From positions 615,001-679,000 of the forward strand of contig NC_090172.1 of the NCBI RefSeq assembly GCF_024679245.1: DNA of 64,000 bases. Direction: 5' to 3'. A program made the translations under genes and the position numbers. Under the pieces are notes generated by a model that made no database searches, had not been told where the DNA came from, and was given only the letters and a program-made list of their open reading frames with translations. Source of the DNA: Pseudorasbora parva (taxonomy: Eukaryota; Chordata; Actinopteri; Cypriniformes; Gobionidae). Positions 26,509 to 39,120 of the stretch are shown one piece after another (within the stretch, counting starts at the first letter, position 1; every line of letters begins with the position of its first letter).

Positions 26509-26545
26509 CCCTAAACCTACCCATCACACACACACACACACACTG
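25412..26545. repeat. Complex CA/CT repeat field with six AAACCTACCCAT cassettes
   Basis: Imperfect CA (catacacactcact, cgcacaca) and CT runs occupy 25.41-26.2 kb. A segment of about 200 bp (cgtacacattctctctct to aaacctacccatcac) is duplicated at 25.87-26.03 and 26.06-26.23 kb. From 26.01 kb the spacer ctgcccctaaacctacccat recurs six times (starting near 26011, 26210, 26317, 26391, 26450 and 26505), each between CA runs. It is the reverse of the spacer in the array at 37.6-38.65 kb. Confidence 0.9.
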
Positions 26546-28150
26546 AGCAGTGAAAATCCTGTTTATTTTATACAGATAGTATGTTTGTTGATGTGTAAAA
26601 CATTCACCAGCTTTACTGGTTGCAGCAATTATTGTGGCTTTTATTTATTTATTTGTGGATAACAGAAATATGGATATTTAAAAACACATCACAATAAACA
26701 AGTACAAAATGTTTTAATTTGTGTTGTAAATGAATCAGATAATGCTAAACTGTGTGTGTGATGTAAACACTGGGAGTCAGACGGCTGTAATCACCTGCTC
26801 TGCATTAATAAAAATAATAATAATAATAATAATTTTAATATAAAGATTTAATAAAGCCTTTAATATTGAACTCGGATGTCCGACCTGTGACATCGGAGCA
26901 ACCCGGAGACGCGTCATTGACGTCACGCCCAAGAAGTCCATCTTCAAACGAGCATGGCGTGTCAAAATATTACGTTTATATAATTATTATACTCTCATTT
27001 CTGCTTCTCGTCAGCTGTTTTGTGTAAATGTGGTCTCTTTTTGCCACAACTGCCACAAACTCCCGCTCTTTGTGTTATGACGCCATCATGTGGTCAACAC
27101 GTGAACGTGACGTGTGAATGTGGAGGCTTAAGAGAAATAACGAGGAGAATAAGTGTCACTGGTAAAACCGTTTGCGCTATAAACGAGTGTTTATGATTAT
27201 TAGAATACATTAAAATAATATGAAAACAAGTATAGTCTTCCAGTTTGCACCCTAATATCCCAAATATCCCAAAACACAGATCATTCCCCAATTTTCTCCC
27301 AATGTTCCCATTTAAAAATTAAATGAAAATAAAAATAAGAACGTTCTGCAGGTTATGTGATGGTTTTATTTTTATGCTGAAATGCGTCATTTTTTTGTAA
27401 ACAAAGTATATTTTGCAGATACAGTTTATTAAAACCAGCATTAGATCAGTCAAAAAATATTATAATTTTTAGATAAATCTTAATATATTTATATATATAT
27501 ATATATATATCTTACATTCTTACAGAACATATGTGTGTTTGTAATTAACGGTCTTTCCCGCGCGATTCAGTCCTCACAGTAAGCCGCGAACTCGGGTAAT
27601 TTTAAAATTAACGGTCATTTCGTTTCACTGACTAACATTAGTTTATCGACCTCTTCGGTGAATAATTGCTTTTAATTCATATATATATATATACGAGAGG
27701 AAATAGTGTAAATTCACTGATAATTGACACGTCTAATTAAAGAGAACATTACATTAACCAATTCGGTTTTTGTTTTTTTTGTACTGACCAAAAGTGAGCG
27801 CAAGTCCCGCTGTGGCAAGAAATTATTTTAATGTTATATTTTAATGCTATAGTTAGTCTTTCACAATTGTTTTTTTGTTTTTTAATTACGCTTAACAGAA
27901 AATATGGTACAGTGATATGTTACGAAATCTTACAAATTAATGTATAAAATCTATTTAATCCTCCATATGACGGTTTTTGTGCTGGGTTTGTAGTACTTGT
28001 ACTGATTATTATAGACTGACGCATACTGGATTATTTAATTTATTTTGTTTAATATGGTTAAATAAGTTTACATGAGCTTATCAGAATATGTTTTCAAATG
28101 TTTTACAATCACCCTATATCCATAAATCTGAGCGACGCTGATCAGTGGAT
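26546..28150. other. Unassigned AT-rich intergenic DNA
   Basis: Contains an AAT tract (26810-26835), an AT tract (27483-27511), a further AT tract near 27682 and a cgtcattgacgtcacgcc segment (26912-26930) with a CRE-like TGACGTCA. I recognise no gene or transposon. Confidence 0.5.
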
Positions 28151-28289
28151 GTGTGTGTGTGTGTGTGTGTGTGTGTTTGGGGATTTTAGGGCAGGGTTTG
28201 TTGACGGAAAGGTGTGACCAGAACACAAACAGCTCACAAAGCTTCCTACAGTCTGTGCATGAAGAACAGATTATTTATCTCTGTGTTTA

Positions 28290-29115
28290 TTCACAACCGG
28301 TTAAACGCGGTCAGAGTTTTAATGTTTTTAAAGAAGTCTCTTCCGCTCACCAAGGCTGCATTTATGTTATTAGGAACAGAAAAAGAGCCGTAATATTGTG
28401 AAATATTATTAACATATAAAAGAACTGTTTTCTATTTGAGTAAAGTGTGATTCATCATCACTCCAGTCTTCAGTCTCAGATGAGGATTTATGATCAACAC
28501 ACATTTATGATTATTATCAGTGTTGAATTTCTTTTTTAGGATTCTTTGATAAATAGAAAGTTCAAAAGAACATAATTTATCTGAAAATAAAATGCTTTTG
28601 TAACATTGTACTACCATTTAAATGTTTTGGGTCGGCAAGAATGTTATTTTATTTCTTTTTTGGGGTAAAGAACTTAAAGTAATGAATACATTTATTCAGC
28701 AGGAATGTATTAAATTGATCGAGTGACAGTGAAGACATTTATAATGTTAGAAAAAGCTTTATATTTCAGATAAATGCTGTTCTTTTGAACTTTCTATTCA
28801 TCAAAGAATCCTGAAAAAAACTCAACATATAAACTGTGTTGTTGTCTCAGCACTGATAATAATCATAAATGATCATAAATCCTCATCTGAGAATGATCAG
28901 TGAAGGATTATGAGACACTGAAGACTGGAGTAATGATGATAAATTCAGCTTTGATCATGGGAATAAATTATATTTTAAAATATATTCAAATAGAAAACAG
29001 TTGTTTTATATTTGAATATTTTTTCACAATATTACAGCTCTTTTTGTATTTCTAATAACATAAATGCAGGTGATCATAAGAGACTTTAAAACATTAAAAA
29101 CTCTGACCGTTCTCA
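28290..29115. mobile_element. Large foldback element (~830 bp)
   Basis: Left arm 28300-28615 and right arm 28720-29115 are imperfect inverted repeats. For example, ggattctttgataaatagaa pairs with ttctattcatcaaagaatcc, and ctcagatgaggatttatgat pairs with atcataaatcctcatctgag. No transposase is present. Confidence 0.8.
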
Positions 29116-29276
29116 GACTTTGACCAGTAGTGTGTGTCAACCTGCATGTCATCGATTAATCAAAAGCATTAAAGTCATTCAACAGATATTTTATTTATAT
29201 CATCATAAAAATAAAAAAAATTCACAAGTAAAACAAAAATATAAATACACACCGAACCTTTCAACGTGTTCACACT

Positions 29277-29382
29277 GCAAAAATTGCTCTTCTTATTTAG
29301 TATTTTTTTCTTGTTTCCAGTCCAAATATCTAAATAATCTTAAATCAACTAAATAAGAAGAGAATTTTTTGCAGTGTGTCCG
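29277..29382. mobile_element. Short palindromic MITE remnant
   Basis: Ends cactgcaaaaattgctcttc and gaagagaattttttgcagtg enclose a shortened interior (ttgtttccagtccaaatatc). This is the common MITE with the centre deleted. Confidence 0.8.
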
Positions 29383-30159
29383 CAACATTTGCATTACATA
29401 CAGAGGTGGACAAACTACACAACTTCATTACTCGAGTAAAAGTACAGATGTATTTGTTTTTAAAAGTACTTAAGTATCAAATTTCCTTTTTTATTATTAT
29501 TGTATTATAGTTGTATAAATGCACATTATGCCATCATGGTTTAAGCCAGTCAGTGACGCTCCATCTGACATACTAGCAGACGACTAACTTAAACTCATTT
29601 AAATACTTGTAGAAAAGTTACAAAGCTGTTGTCACTTTAAGGCCGAATGCACGGATCCAATACACTGATACACATCTGATATTCTCACACTGTTCACCTT
29701 CACTGAAGACAGAATCAACTTTGTTTATGTGAATACTCCACTAAATGAGCATTTGGACATCCGTCTTCTTCCATTTTGCTCTAAACTATAAATCAGTGTT
29801 TAATAAATGCTGTGAAATCATTGAACTTCACGAGACTCTACAAGAGTGATTCCTGAAAGGCTTTCTGCAAAAACCCAAACACCTTTAAAAGAAGAAAAAA
29901 ATCATCTCTGACTTTCAGAGCTGCGACAGAAACGACTTTCCACTTCGAGGACCTTGATAGAAATGTAGTGGAGTAAAGAGGACGATATTTGTCTTTCAGA
30001 TGGAGTGAAGTTAAAGTCAGAAGATTACAGAAAAAATAATACTCCAGTAAAGTACAGAGACTCAAACAGTGAACTTCAGTACAGGACTCGAGTAAATGAG
30101 CGGTTATGGTCCAGATCTGCTATTATATAATAAATAAGCACAGGCAGAATGTCCTCCGC
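29383..30159. other. sox32 3' flank
   Basis: No repeat family or coding region recognised. It should include the sox32 3' UTR (minus strand), but I cannot place the polyadenylation site with confidence. It contains two stretches rich in agtaaaagtac and agtaaagtac. Confidence 0.4.
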
Positions 30160-30623
30160 TCAGCATTGCAGTCTCTGGATGGAAGAAGAATCGTTTAAAG
30201 TTGGCTGTGCTCCCGGATTGAGGTATTGGTCAAACTCGCTTCGGTCCAGCTGATCCAACATGTCGGACCTCACCTGGTCCAGGTAGAACTCCAGAGACGG
30301 CCCGCCCAAACACAACACACACACACACACCTGCGGCTGCGAGAGCGGTGCCGATAATGAGGACGATCCTCCGTATGAGGACGAGGACTGGCTTCCAAAT
30401 GGAGACCCAGAGTATGGCAGATGTGGAGCATAGCTGAGGTGGAAAGAGGCGTTCTGAAAGCGGGCATCTGAAGCCATCTTTATTCCTCCGCGTTTGCTGC
30501 ACTTCCGCCGGCGCGGCCGGTATTTGTAGTTTGGATAGTCGATGGTGTGCTGGATTCGGAGTCTTTCTGCCTCCTGCATGTAAGGACGCTTCTCAGCCAG
30601 AGGCATAGCCTTCCACGTCTTAC
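30160..30623 (-). CDS. sox32: sox32 exon 2 (HMG box second half and C-terminus)
   Basis: The acceptor tttgcag (30630-30624) is followed by the split Gly codon and K-T-W-K-A-M, then [28 protein letters not shown], characteristic of teleost Sox32 (casanova). After a Ser-rich region the protein carries [10 protein letters not shown], the acidic motif that SoxF proteins use for beta-catenin contact, and ends IQRLQC before TGA 30162-30160. A CA microsatellite at 30311-30330 is inside the frame and encodes Val-Cys repeats (QVCVCVLC). Spliced protein is 257 residues. Sox32 is the nuclear master regulator of endoderm in zebrafish, acting below Nodal signalling and above sox17. Confidence 0.92.
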
Positions 30624-30699
30624 CTGCAAACACACACGGGTTAGCTTTAAAAGTCATGCTTATTATACACGAGGGATGCACTGATATGAACGTTTTGGC

Positions 30700-31110
30700 C
30701 GATAACGGTGTGATCATAGATATATTTACATAGATGTCTCATAGTGCCTGTGTGGATTGGTCGAATGAGGCATCTATGTATATATGCACAGAGACACACT
30801 GATGTCTTAAGACACGAAACGATCGCTTTCTGCCAGAAACACAACAATATGTGTGTTATTTTACACCTCATATCAGACGAATCTCATCTAGTGTCCCCAA
30901 CGTTATTACTTCCGCCGAAGAAGATCAAAATACCGGAACAATCATAGATATATTTACATAGATTCCTCCTCATTCGACTGATCCGTGCAGGCACTAATGA
31001 GGTATCTGTGTAAATATATCTATGATCGCGGCGGTATTTCGACCTTACTCAGCGGAAGTAATGGCGATGGGAACACTAGATGAGATTCGTCTGATATGAG
31101 GTAAAATTTT
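30700..31110. mobile_element. Foldback repeat in sox32 intron
   Basis: The segment ttacacctcatatcagacga..agtgtcccc (30862-30899) is inverted at 31058-31105 (gaacactagatgagattcgt). Between them, atcatagatatatttacata occurs twice directly (30712 and 30943) and once inverted (31009-31026). Confidence 0.8.
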
Positions 31111-31306
31111 TTTTGCTTTTTTGATGAGTTAAAACAATGTTAAAGCATAACTTATTGATAATATATATTTTTACAGTGTGCACCTGTATTTTCTTTGTTT
31201 TGTGTGTGTGAAGTGATTTCAATTGTTTTTCAAAAAATTCCAAATTTTTGGACAAATGTTCTAATTGATGACATTAAAAAGGTTCATATATCAGCCGATT
31301 GCATTC

Positions 31307-31430
31307 ACTCTAAAAAATGCTGGGTTAAAAACAGCCCAAGCTGGGTTGAAAATAGGCAAACTCAACAATTGGGTTGTTTTAACCCAACGGTTGGGTTGAA
31401 TGCTTGGCCATCCTGCGGAGTAGTTTTTAT
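31307..31430. mobile_element. AACCCA-type MITE, partial
   Basis: Starts cactctaaaaaatgctgggt and shows the family words aaacagcccaagctgggttg and ttaacccaacggttgggttg. Related copies are at 35.99, 36.50, 41.51 and 43.12 kb. Confidence 0.75.
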
Positions 31431-31599
31431 TTAACTCAACTATTGTTTAACTTACTATAGGGTTAGGGTAGGATGAGTGTTTCTGCATCAGTTACTGTTA
31501 TTACTTTATGAGTACATGCAACATATGTAAAAAAAAACACACAAAAAACAATGCTGGGTTGTTTTACCCAAATTAAATAAAAAATGGACAAACCTACAC

Positions 31600-31976
31600 A
31601 GTAAAAAAATATTGTTGGTTTAACTTTAAAAAGTAAGTGACGTGGTTGGCTTTTAAATCTTGAGTTAATACAATGAACATTTTTTGAGATTCGACAACCT
31701 TTATTAAAATATTATTAACAGAGTGTGTGAGCATATTGGGTAAGTGTGTGTTTTATTTGTGATGACGCAGCCAAATTGTGCTATTTTCATGATTTATCAC
31801 ATTTTTTTATGTGGTTCAAAGACAATAATATTTTGAGTTTCTAGTTATTAAACGCATTTCCTTCATTGTATCAACTCAAATTTTTTTATTTAAAAAAACT
31901 CAACATTTTAAGGCAACCGGGTTACTCACTTTTTAAAGTTAAACCAACAAAAAATGTTTACAGTGCAGGAAACTTA
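31600..31976. mobile_element. MITE with CACAGTAAAAA ends
   Basis: The left end cagtaaaaaaatattgttgg and right end aacaaaaaatgtttacagtg are inverted. Subterminal gtttaactttaaaaagtaag pairs with actttttaaagttaaacc. A truncated second copy lies at 35.06-35.37 kb (shared gtgtgtgagcatattgggta). Confidence 0.85.
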
Positions 31977-32324
31977 TTTACCTTCTTATAAGAACGTTTT
32001 GGCCGATTTGAACGTTTAAAGTGTTTTAACTCAAAATAAGTTAAGCAATTATCTGTTTGTTTGTTTGTTTGTTTTTGTTGTTGTTTTTTGCAAGACACAC
32101 AACTCATTTTTTTTAAAGTTATTTTAATGTAAATGTAAAGTAATAAAACATCCAACTACTTAAAAATGTAAGGCTGCAACTTTTTATGCCGATAAATCTA
32201 AATCCAAATTATAATATAATTTTTGAACACCTGATTGCAAGAGTTCCACGTGTCCCAATCACTCAATCATAATGCCCTCGCTATCACTGCAGCCGATATA
32301 TGCGGACACAGATGCTCTTTAGTA

Positions 32325-32632
32325 CTTTATAGAGTTTGTCTCGTTTACAGTCTAAATATCTAACAAATGTTAAATCAAGATGCATTTACTAGATCAGTAA
32401 AACAACATGAGATATTTTTCCTTGTTTTCTGTGAAAAATATCAAAATGAAGAGAGTTTTTGCTCACTTTGCTTTCTGACTTTTTGCTTCATTTTGATATT
32501 TTTTCAACAAAACAAGAAAAAATATCTCATGTCGTTTTACTGATCTAGTAAATGCATCTTGATTTAACATTTGTTAGATATTTAGACTGGAAACAAGACA
32601 AAAATACTGAGTAAGAAGAGCATTTTGTAACA
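32325..32632. mobile_element. Common palindromic MITE (sox32 intron copy)
   Basis: Arms gtctaaatatctaacaaatg and catttgttagatatttagac face each other, with catttactagatcagtaaaa inverted as well. A further fragment (ccccattggcagatcatttt) follows to about 32790. Confidence 0.85.
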
Positions 32633-33168
32633 ACACTACAAAAATGCTCTTCATGCATAATCTTGTTTATTATTATAGATTATTTCTCTCACCCCATTGG
32701 CAGATCATTTTGCCTGTTTTAAGCAAAAACTCTCTTCATTTAGATATTTTCCCCCAGAAAACAAGAACAAATATCTGATGTCAAATTACAGTGCAGGTTA
32801 CTTATTTTTTTAATAATCTTTTACAGTGTACGAACATTTTGGCTGATAACTGATAATACACTATAAAAAATAAATAAAAAGAAAAAATATATAGGCTATA
32901 TATATATATATATAATTAAGAAGTTACATTGTTTTAACTCAACAAAATAAGTTAAGCAATTGTCCAATTATTAGCAATATTTCTTTGCAAGTTATACAAG
33001 ACACACAACTCATTTTTTTTAATTTAATTTATCTACTGATCTAGTAAATGCATCTTGATTTAAGGATTGTTAGATATTTAGTTCTAGAAATGAGCCAGAA
33101 TGACTGAGTAAGGAGAGCGTTATTTGCAGGGTCTGTCATGTTTGTCTGTGTTTGAGAGTTTCTCTCAC

Positions 33169-33478
33169 CGAGTATTTTGCTGAGGTCGGTGTTCTCCAGC
33201 TCCGGGTTGAGCTGCGCGAGGCGTCGCCGCTCCTCTTTGGTCCAGATGATGAACGCGTTTAACGGGCGTCTGACGCGCGTCGCCGCCACCGCCGCCTCCG
33301 GGCTGGAGCCGCCGGACTCGGACCCCGCCGACACCGGGCTCGGGGGACCGGACACCGGGCAGAGCGCCGAGCGGACCCGCGGGGCTACAGAGAACCGGCA
33401 CGGAGGACTCTCGAGCATCATCCTGGCGGGGGCGAGCGCGATGCGGTCCACATACATGCTGAAGCTCAGATGGTCCAT
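33169..33478 (-). CDS. sox32: sox32 exon 1 (N-terminus and first half of HMG box)
   Basis: Starts at ATG 33478-33476 ([15 protein letters not shown]). A second Met, MYVDR, eight residues in, is an alternative start. A Pro/Ser/Gly-rich region precedes the HMG box, which begins near residue 68 with [20 protein letters not shown] and runs to LSKILG at donor gtgaga. [17 protein letters not shown] is the divergent HMG wording of Sox32 compared with [13 protein letters not shown] of Sox17, so the two paralogues are easily told apart. The gene lies on the same strand as sox17, 26 kb upstream of it. The exon is GC-rich in contrast to the AT-rich surroundings. Confidence 0.92.
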
Positions 33479-33575
33479 CGCGGGAGCGCGCGGGCTTTAA
33501 GAGGAGCGCGCACCAATGAGCGCGCGGAGGAGGAGTGCGCTAAAGGTGTGAAGTTTCACCTCAGAGATAACGAAT
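33479..33575 (-). promoter_or_regulatory. sox32: sox32 proximal promoter with T-box palindrome, GATA and CCAAT sites
   Basis: Reading toward the ATG on the minus strand: a GATA site (ttatct, 33570-33565), a near-palindromic T-box site (aggtgaaacttcacacct, 33561-33544), an inverted CCAAT box (attgg, 33517-33513) and ttaaag (33500-33495). T-box (Eomesa) and Gata5 inputs to sox32 are established in zebrafish; that these particular sites are used is inference. The arrangement repeats that of the sox17 promoter. Confidence 0.65.
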
Positions 33576-33591
33576 ATAATAAACATTCACA

Positions 33592-33957
33592 CACTGCAAA
33601 ACATGCTCTTCTTACTCAGTATTTTGTCTTGTTTCTAGTCAAAATATCTAACAATTCGTAGATTAAGAAACATTTACTAGACAAGCAACAGTGTTTGTCT
33701 TGTTTGGGGGAAAATAACTCAAAATGAAGAGAGTTTTTGCTTAAAATAAGATAAATAATCTGCCAATGGGGTGAGAAAAATAATCTTTTATCTTTTTATT
33801 TATCTTATTTTAAGCAAAAACTCTCTTCATTTGGAGTTATTTTTCCCAAAACAAGACAATTACTTTTACTTGTCTAGTAAATACTTCTTGTTTTAAGAAT
33901 TTTTAGATATTTAGAAACGAGACAAAAATACTGAGTAAGAAGAGCATTTTCTGCAGC
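33592..33957. mobile_element. Common palindromic MITE just upstream of sox32
   Basis: Begins cactgcaaaacatgctcttc and ends aagagcattttctgcagcgc. The central part of the palindrome is shortened: aatctgccaatggggtgaga is present once and its inverted partner is missing. Confidence 0.85.
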
Positions 33958-34163
33958 GCACAATACAGTTTTATTTATATAGCACATTTAAAAATCAACT
34001 GGTAAAACATTAAAGCAAATAAAATATAGTAAAGTGGAATACTTGTAAATAATAAACTGGAAAAGCCCAAATGAACATCCGGGAATATTGAGTTTGTGCG
34101 CGGATGGGATATAATAGTCACAAGAGTTCTGATAAAAGCAGATCAGAATACACACATTCACTT

Positions 34164-35055
<892 letters not shown>

Positions 35056-35059
35056 TTAA

Positions 35060-35475
35060 AAAAAGAAAGTAATCTGGTGTCCTTAAAATGTTGAGTTAAT
35101 ACAATGAACATTTTTGAGAATCGACGATCTTTATTAAAAGATTATTAAAAGGGTGTGTGAGCATATTGGGTAATTATGTGTGTGTTATTTGTGATGACGC
35201 AGCCAAATTGTGCTATTTTCATGATTTATCACATTTTTTATGTGGTTCAGATTCAATAATATTTAGAGTTTCTATTTATTAAACACATTTCCTTCATTGT
35301 ATCAACTCAAATTTTAAGGCAACCAGGTTACTTACTTTTTAAAGTTAAACCAACAAAAAAAAGTTTTTCCATGTTTGAATTAATTTGGGTTAAAACAACC
35401 CAGCATTATTTTTATTTTTATTTTTATATATGTTGCATGTACTTATAAATGTAAATATATATTTTTACAGTGTAC
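35060..35475. mobile_element. Truncated MITE copies
   Basis: Shares gtgtgtgagcatattgggta, gatgacgcagccaaattgtg and aaggcaaccaggttacttac with the MITE at 31.60 kb. It is followed by a fragment of the AACCCA-type family (gggttaaaacaacccagcat). Confidence 0.75.
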
Positions 35476-35689
35476 GTGTATTAAAAGAAATAAGATTGAA
35501 ATAGTAAAATTCCGATTAAAATACACACATGTGTGCTTTATGCACAGGCAAATATGCTTATTAAAAAGTGCATTTGACCAATAATTAGTGTTCAACGCTA
35601 TTAAAAGCTCGGTGAAGACGATTAAGACAAGTTCAAGATGATCATATATTTCTATAGATATGATCTAATATACATATACACCTGCATAT

Positions 35690-35940
35690 CGCTGTTGGAT
35701 GCAGAGCTCCAGCGCTTTATCCATAACCCGCACATTATTACACCAAAAGCAGCCGAAACTAACATTATTGTAATCACACTGCGCCGCTCGCGCTAATTAA
35801 CTAAAGCCATTATCGCGCCTAATGGCGACGCGAGCGATCCGGAGCTGATGTGGATTCAGGAGGAAAGGCTTCCTTTATCAGGCACTGGGACTCCTCGCCT
35901 GTTCATGGGCAGCCTGCACTGGGAGAAACAAACACGGAAC
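35690..35940. promoter_or_regulatory. Candidate upstream regulatory element of sox32
   Basis: A non-repetitive, GC-richer island between MITEs, about 2.3 kb upstream of the sox32 start. It includes homeodomain-type cores (gctaattaac), a SOX-type core (ttattgtaat) and gcctaatggcg. Nothing but composition and isolation from repeats supports function. Confidence 0.3.
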
Positions 35941-35995
35941 TCCAGTACATTATCCTGCAGTGTTATTCCGCTAACCCTTAAAACAAAAAAATACA

Positions 35996-36162
35996 CTCTA
36001 AAACATTCTGGGTAAAAAAAATAACCCAATGTTGGGTCAAATATGGACAAACTCAAGGGTTTTCTTTAACCCAACCGCAGGATTAAAACAACCCAATTGC
36101 TGGGTTAGTCCAAATTTGACCCAACATTGGGTTAAAACCACCCGACATTGTTTAGAGTGTAT
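35996..36162. mobile_element. AACCCA-type MITE, complete
   Basis: Begins acactctaaaacattctggg and ends cccgacattgtttagagtgt, inverted. Inside, ataacccaatgttgggtcaa pairs with ttgacccaacattgggttaa. Confidence 0.85.
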
Positions 36163-36309
36163 CATAATGCAGGGAAAACACCTGTAAAAGACCAATACGG
36201 ACATTCCTTAATGTTTATTCAGTATTGGGCCCTGTTTTTACGGACTTCCATGATTAAAATATTAATGCTATTACTATATAAAGTGAAATCCCGTTGTTGT
36301 TGTTTTTGC

Positions 36310-36800
36310 ATATCTATTTGTTTTTTATCGCGTGCTGAATCAGCATAAAATGGGCTCCAGATATATGATATAAATGCGCGAATGTGTGCATGAGGGCCTA
36401 TTATATGCCTGTGTTTTAATAGCTTGAGTCCTCAGATCGGTCTGTGGAGTTTAATGTTATTAGACCTCTCTTCATCATAATCATCCGCAGATCGAATTAG
36501 ACACTGGGTTGGGTTTGAATGGGTTCATTTACTGGGTCCAAACGACCCAATTTATGGGTTTGTCTCCCCAACTTGGGTTGTTTTTAACCCAGCATTTTTT
36601 AGAGCGCGTTTATTTATTTGATGGCGCGCTGAACTCCGCATCAAATACTCCATATGATATAAACGCGCACATGTAGAGGCCGGTGATGTGTGTGTGTGTT
36701 TTAATAGCTTGAGTAAACAGATCGTTCTGTGGAGTTTAATGTTATTACCTCTCGTTATTAGACCTCTCTTCATCATAATCATCCGCAGATCGAATTAGTC
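36310..36800. repeat. Direct duplication interrupted by an AACCCA MITE
   Basis: Copy 1 (36350-36500) and copy 2 (36648-36798) share atgatataaa-cgcg, ttttaatagcttgagt, tctgtggagtttaatgttat and cctctcttcatcataatcat plus ccgcagatcgaattag. The MITE between them (36503-36605) has the usual aacccagcattttttagagc end. Copy 2 has an extra 15 bp (acctctcgttatt). The repeated sequence resembles no transposon in this window. Confidence 0.85.
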
Positions 36801-36804
36801 CCCA

Positions 36805-37155
36805 ATTCACAAAAACTCAATCATGCGCGTCAAACAGAAGAAGACGCTCGACTTCAATTCGATTATCGTCAGTATCATTAGACTGTCTAACATGCATTAT
36901 TCTGCGATCGTATCGATTAACTCTGCGCTTTGTCAAAGCAGGTTTCGCTGCTCCAGACCGACAGATAAAATCTAGAGCTTGATCTTCGCCTTCATTGAAT
37001 TAACTGCGGCTCTTTCTGATCAGACGAGTGTGTGTTTAATCAAGGTGTCAAAGCTTCATGATTATATAATGGCCGCCATAGCCGAGGGCAAAAGAGATAC
37101 AACACACACACAACACACACAACACAAGAGAGAAGAGGACAGGTGCATCAGACAG
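36805..37155. promoter_or_regulatory. Candidate regulatory island upstream of sox32
   Basis: Unique sequence with ctttgtcaaag (inverted TCF/SOX-like cores, 36929-36939), aaggtgtcaaag (T-box-like, near 37044) and aatggccgccatag (YY1-like, near 37068). It lies 3.4-3.6 kb upstream of sox32. No homology support is available from sequence alone. Confidence 0.3.
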
Positions 37156-37157
37156 AC

Positions 37158-37160
<3 letters not shown>

Positions 37161-37194
<34 letters not shown>

Positions 37195-37409
37195 TGAGGC
37201 GATCTGCGGCCGATCAAATCAGACAAATATCAGGACCCAAATGTGTGTAATGGCATGGGTATGACACAGGTATTACAGGAGAGGGTGAAATATGAGGACA
37301 TTACCCATGGCCCCACTTTACAAAAGGCTTATAAATCACACAGGAGGAGTTTTTATGAGAAAGTACAAATGCAGAATGTTTCCTGTGATGGGTAGGTTTA
37401 TGGGCAGTG

Positions 37410-37457
<48 letters not shown>

Positions 37458-37560
37458 AGCCTGTTTATGTGGTTTATGAGGACACAAATTTGTATAACTA
37501 CATGGGTATTACACTGGTATTACACTATAAATGTGGTTAATAATTCTAATCATAATTCAT
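37161..37560 (+). repeat. (TG)n and (TG)n-bearing interspersed repeat, copy E
   Basis: A TG run (37161-37193) is followed by the family end gtgtaatggcatgggtatga, the spacer gatgggtaggtttatgggca and a TG run (37408-37455). Then comes gtttatgtggtttatgagga as in copies A and C. Confidence 0.85.
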
Positions 37561-37629
37561 AATTCTAATGGCCTTAAAAACACACTAAATGATGTTTTTT
37601 TGAGAAAGTAAAAATGCAGAATGTTTCCT

Positions 37630-38660
<1,031 letters not shown>

Positions 38661-38750
38661 GGGATAGAATATATGGTTTGTACAGTATAAAAACCATTAT
38701 GCCTATGGAATGTCCCCACATTTCACATAAACAAACGTGTGTGTGTGTGT
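38661..38750 (+). repeat. End of (TG)n-bearing repeat
   Basis: taaggggatagaatatatgg and accattatgcctatggaatg complete the family end, as in copies A and C, with a short TG run after it. Confidence 0.8.
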
Positions 38751-38964
38751 TGGATGTCAGACTGTGCTTTGTATGTGTGTAATATTTGAGAAAAATCCCA
38801 AATCCCGCCGCTGTGTATCCCAGTGGAGCTTCGCTGGGATTTGGCACTGCGTCCGCACACATTCTCACTGAAAGCTCATTTTTTGAGATATCAACCTCAA
38901 ATTTGGTGCACACCTTATATAGACTCATGGCTTTGATTGTCCAGCTTCAGACTTAAATATTAAA

Positions 38965-39120
38965 TCTTTCCTGTAGCTCAACCAGCTAGCAACGCCAAGC
39001 TCATGGGTTCGATTCCCAGGGAAAGCAAGAATTGCCAATAATGTAAAATGTGTACCTTGAATGCAATGTAAGCCGCTTTGGATAAAAGCGTCTGCCAAAT
39101 GCATAAATGTAAATGTAAAA
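38965..39120 (+). mobile_element. tRNA-derived SINE
   Basis: The head reads ctgtagctcaaccagctagc (A-box region, 38971-38990) and carries the pol III B box ggttcgattcc (39006-39016), as in a tRNA. The body is tRNA-unrelated, and the 3' part ccgctttggataaaagcgtc plus tgccaaatgcataaatgtaa is a widespread fish SINE tail. A separate copy of the tail is at 41.73 kb. It was transcribed by RNA polymerase III and mobilised by a LINE partner. The tRNA part no longer folds as an intact tRNA, so this is not a tRNA gene. Confidence 0.85.

Larger units (their letters stand above)
30624..33168 (-). other. sox32: sox32 intron 1 (2.5 kb)
   Basis: The donor is gtgaga (33168-33163) and the acceptor tttgcag; it splits LG|K in phase 1 exactly as in sox17, showing common descent. 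It holds four or five MITEs, listed separately. Confidence 0.88.

Noticed and set aside
38965..39035. Functional tRNA gene
   Set aside because: A- and B-box words are present, but the acceptor and anticodon stems do not fold and a SINE tail follows, so it is a SINE.
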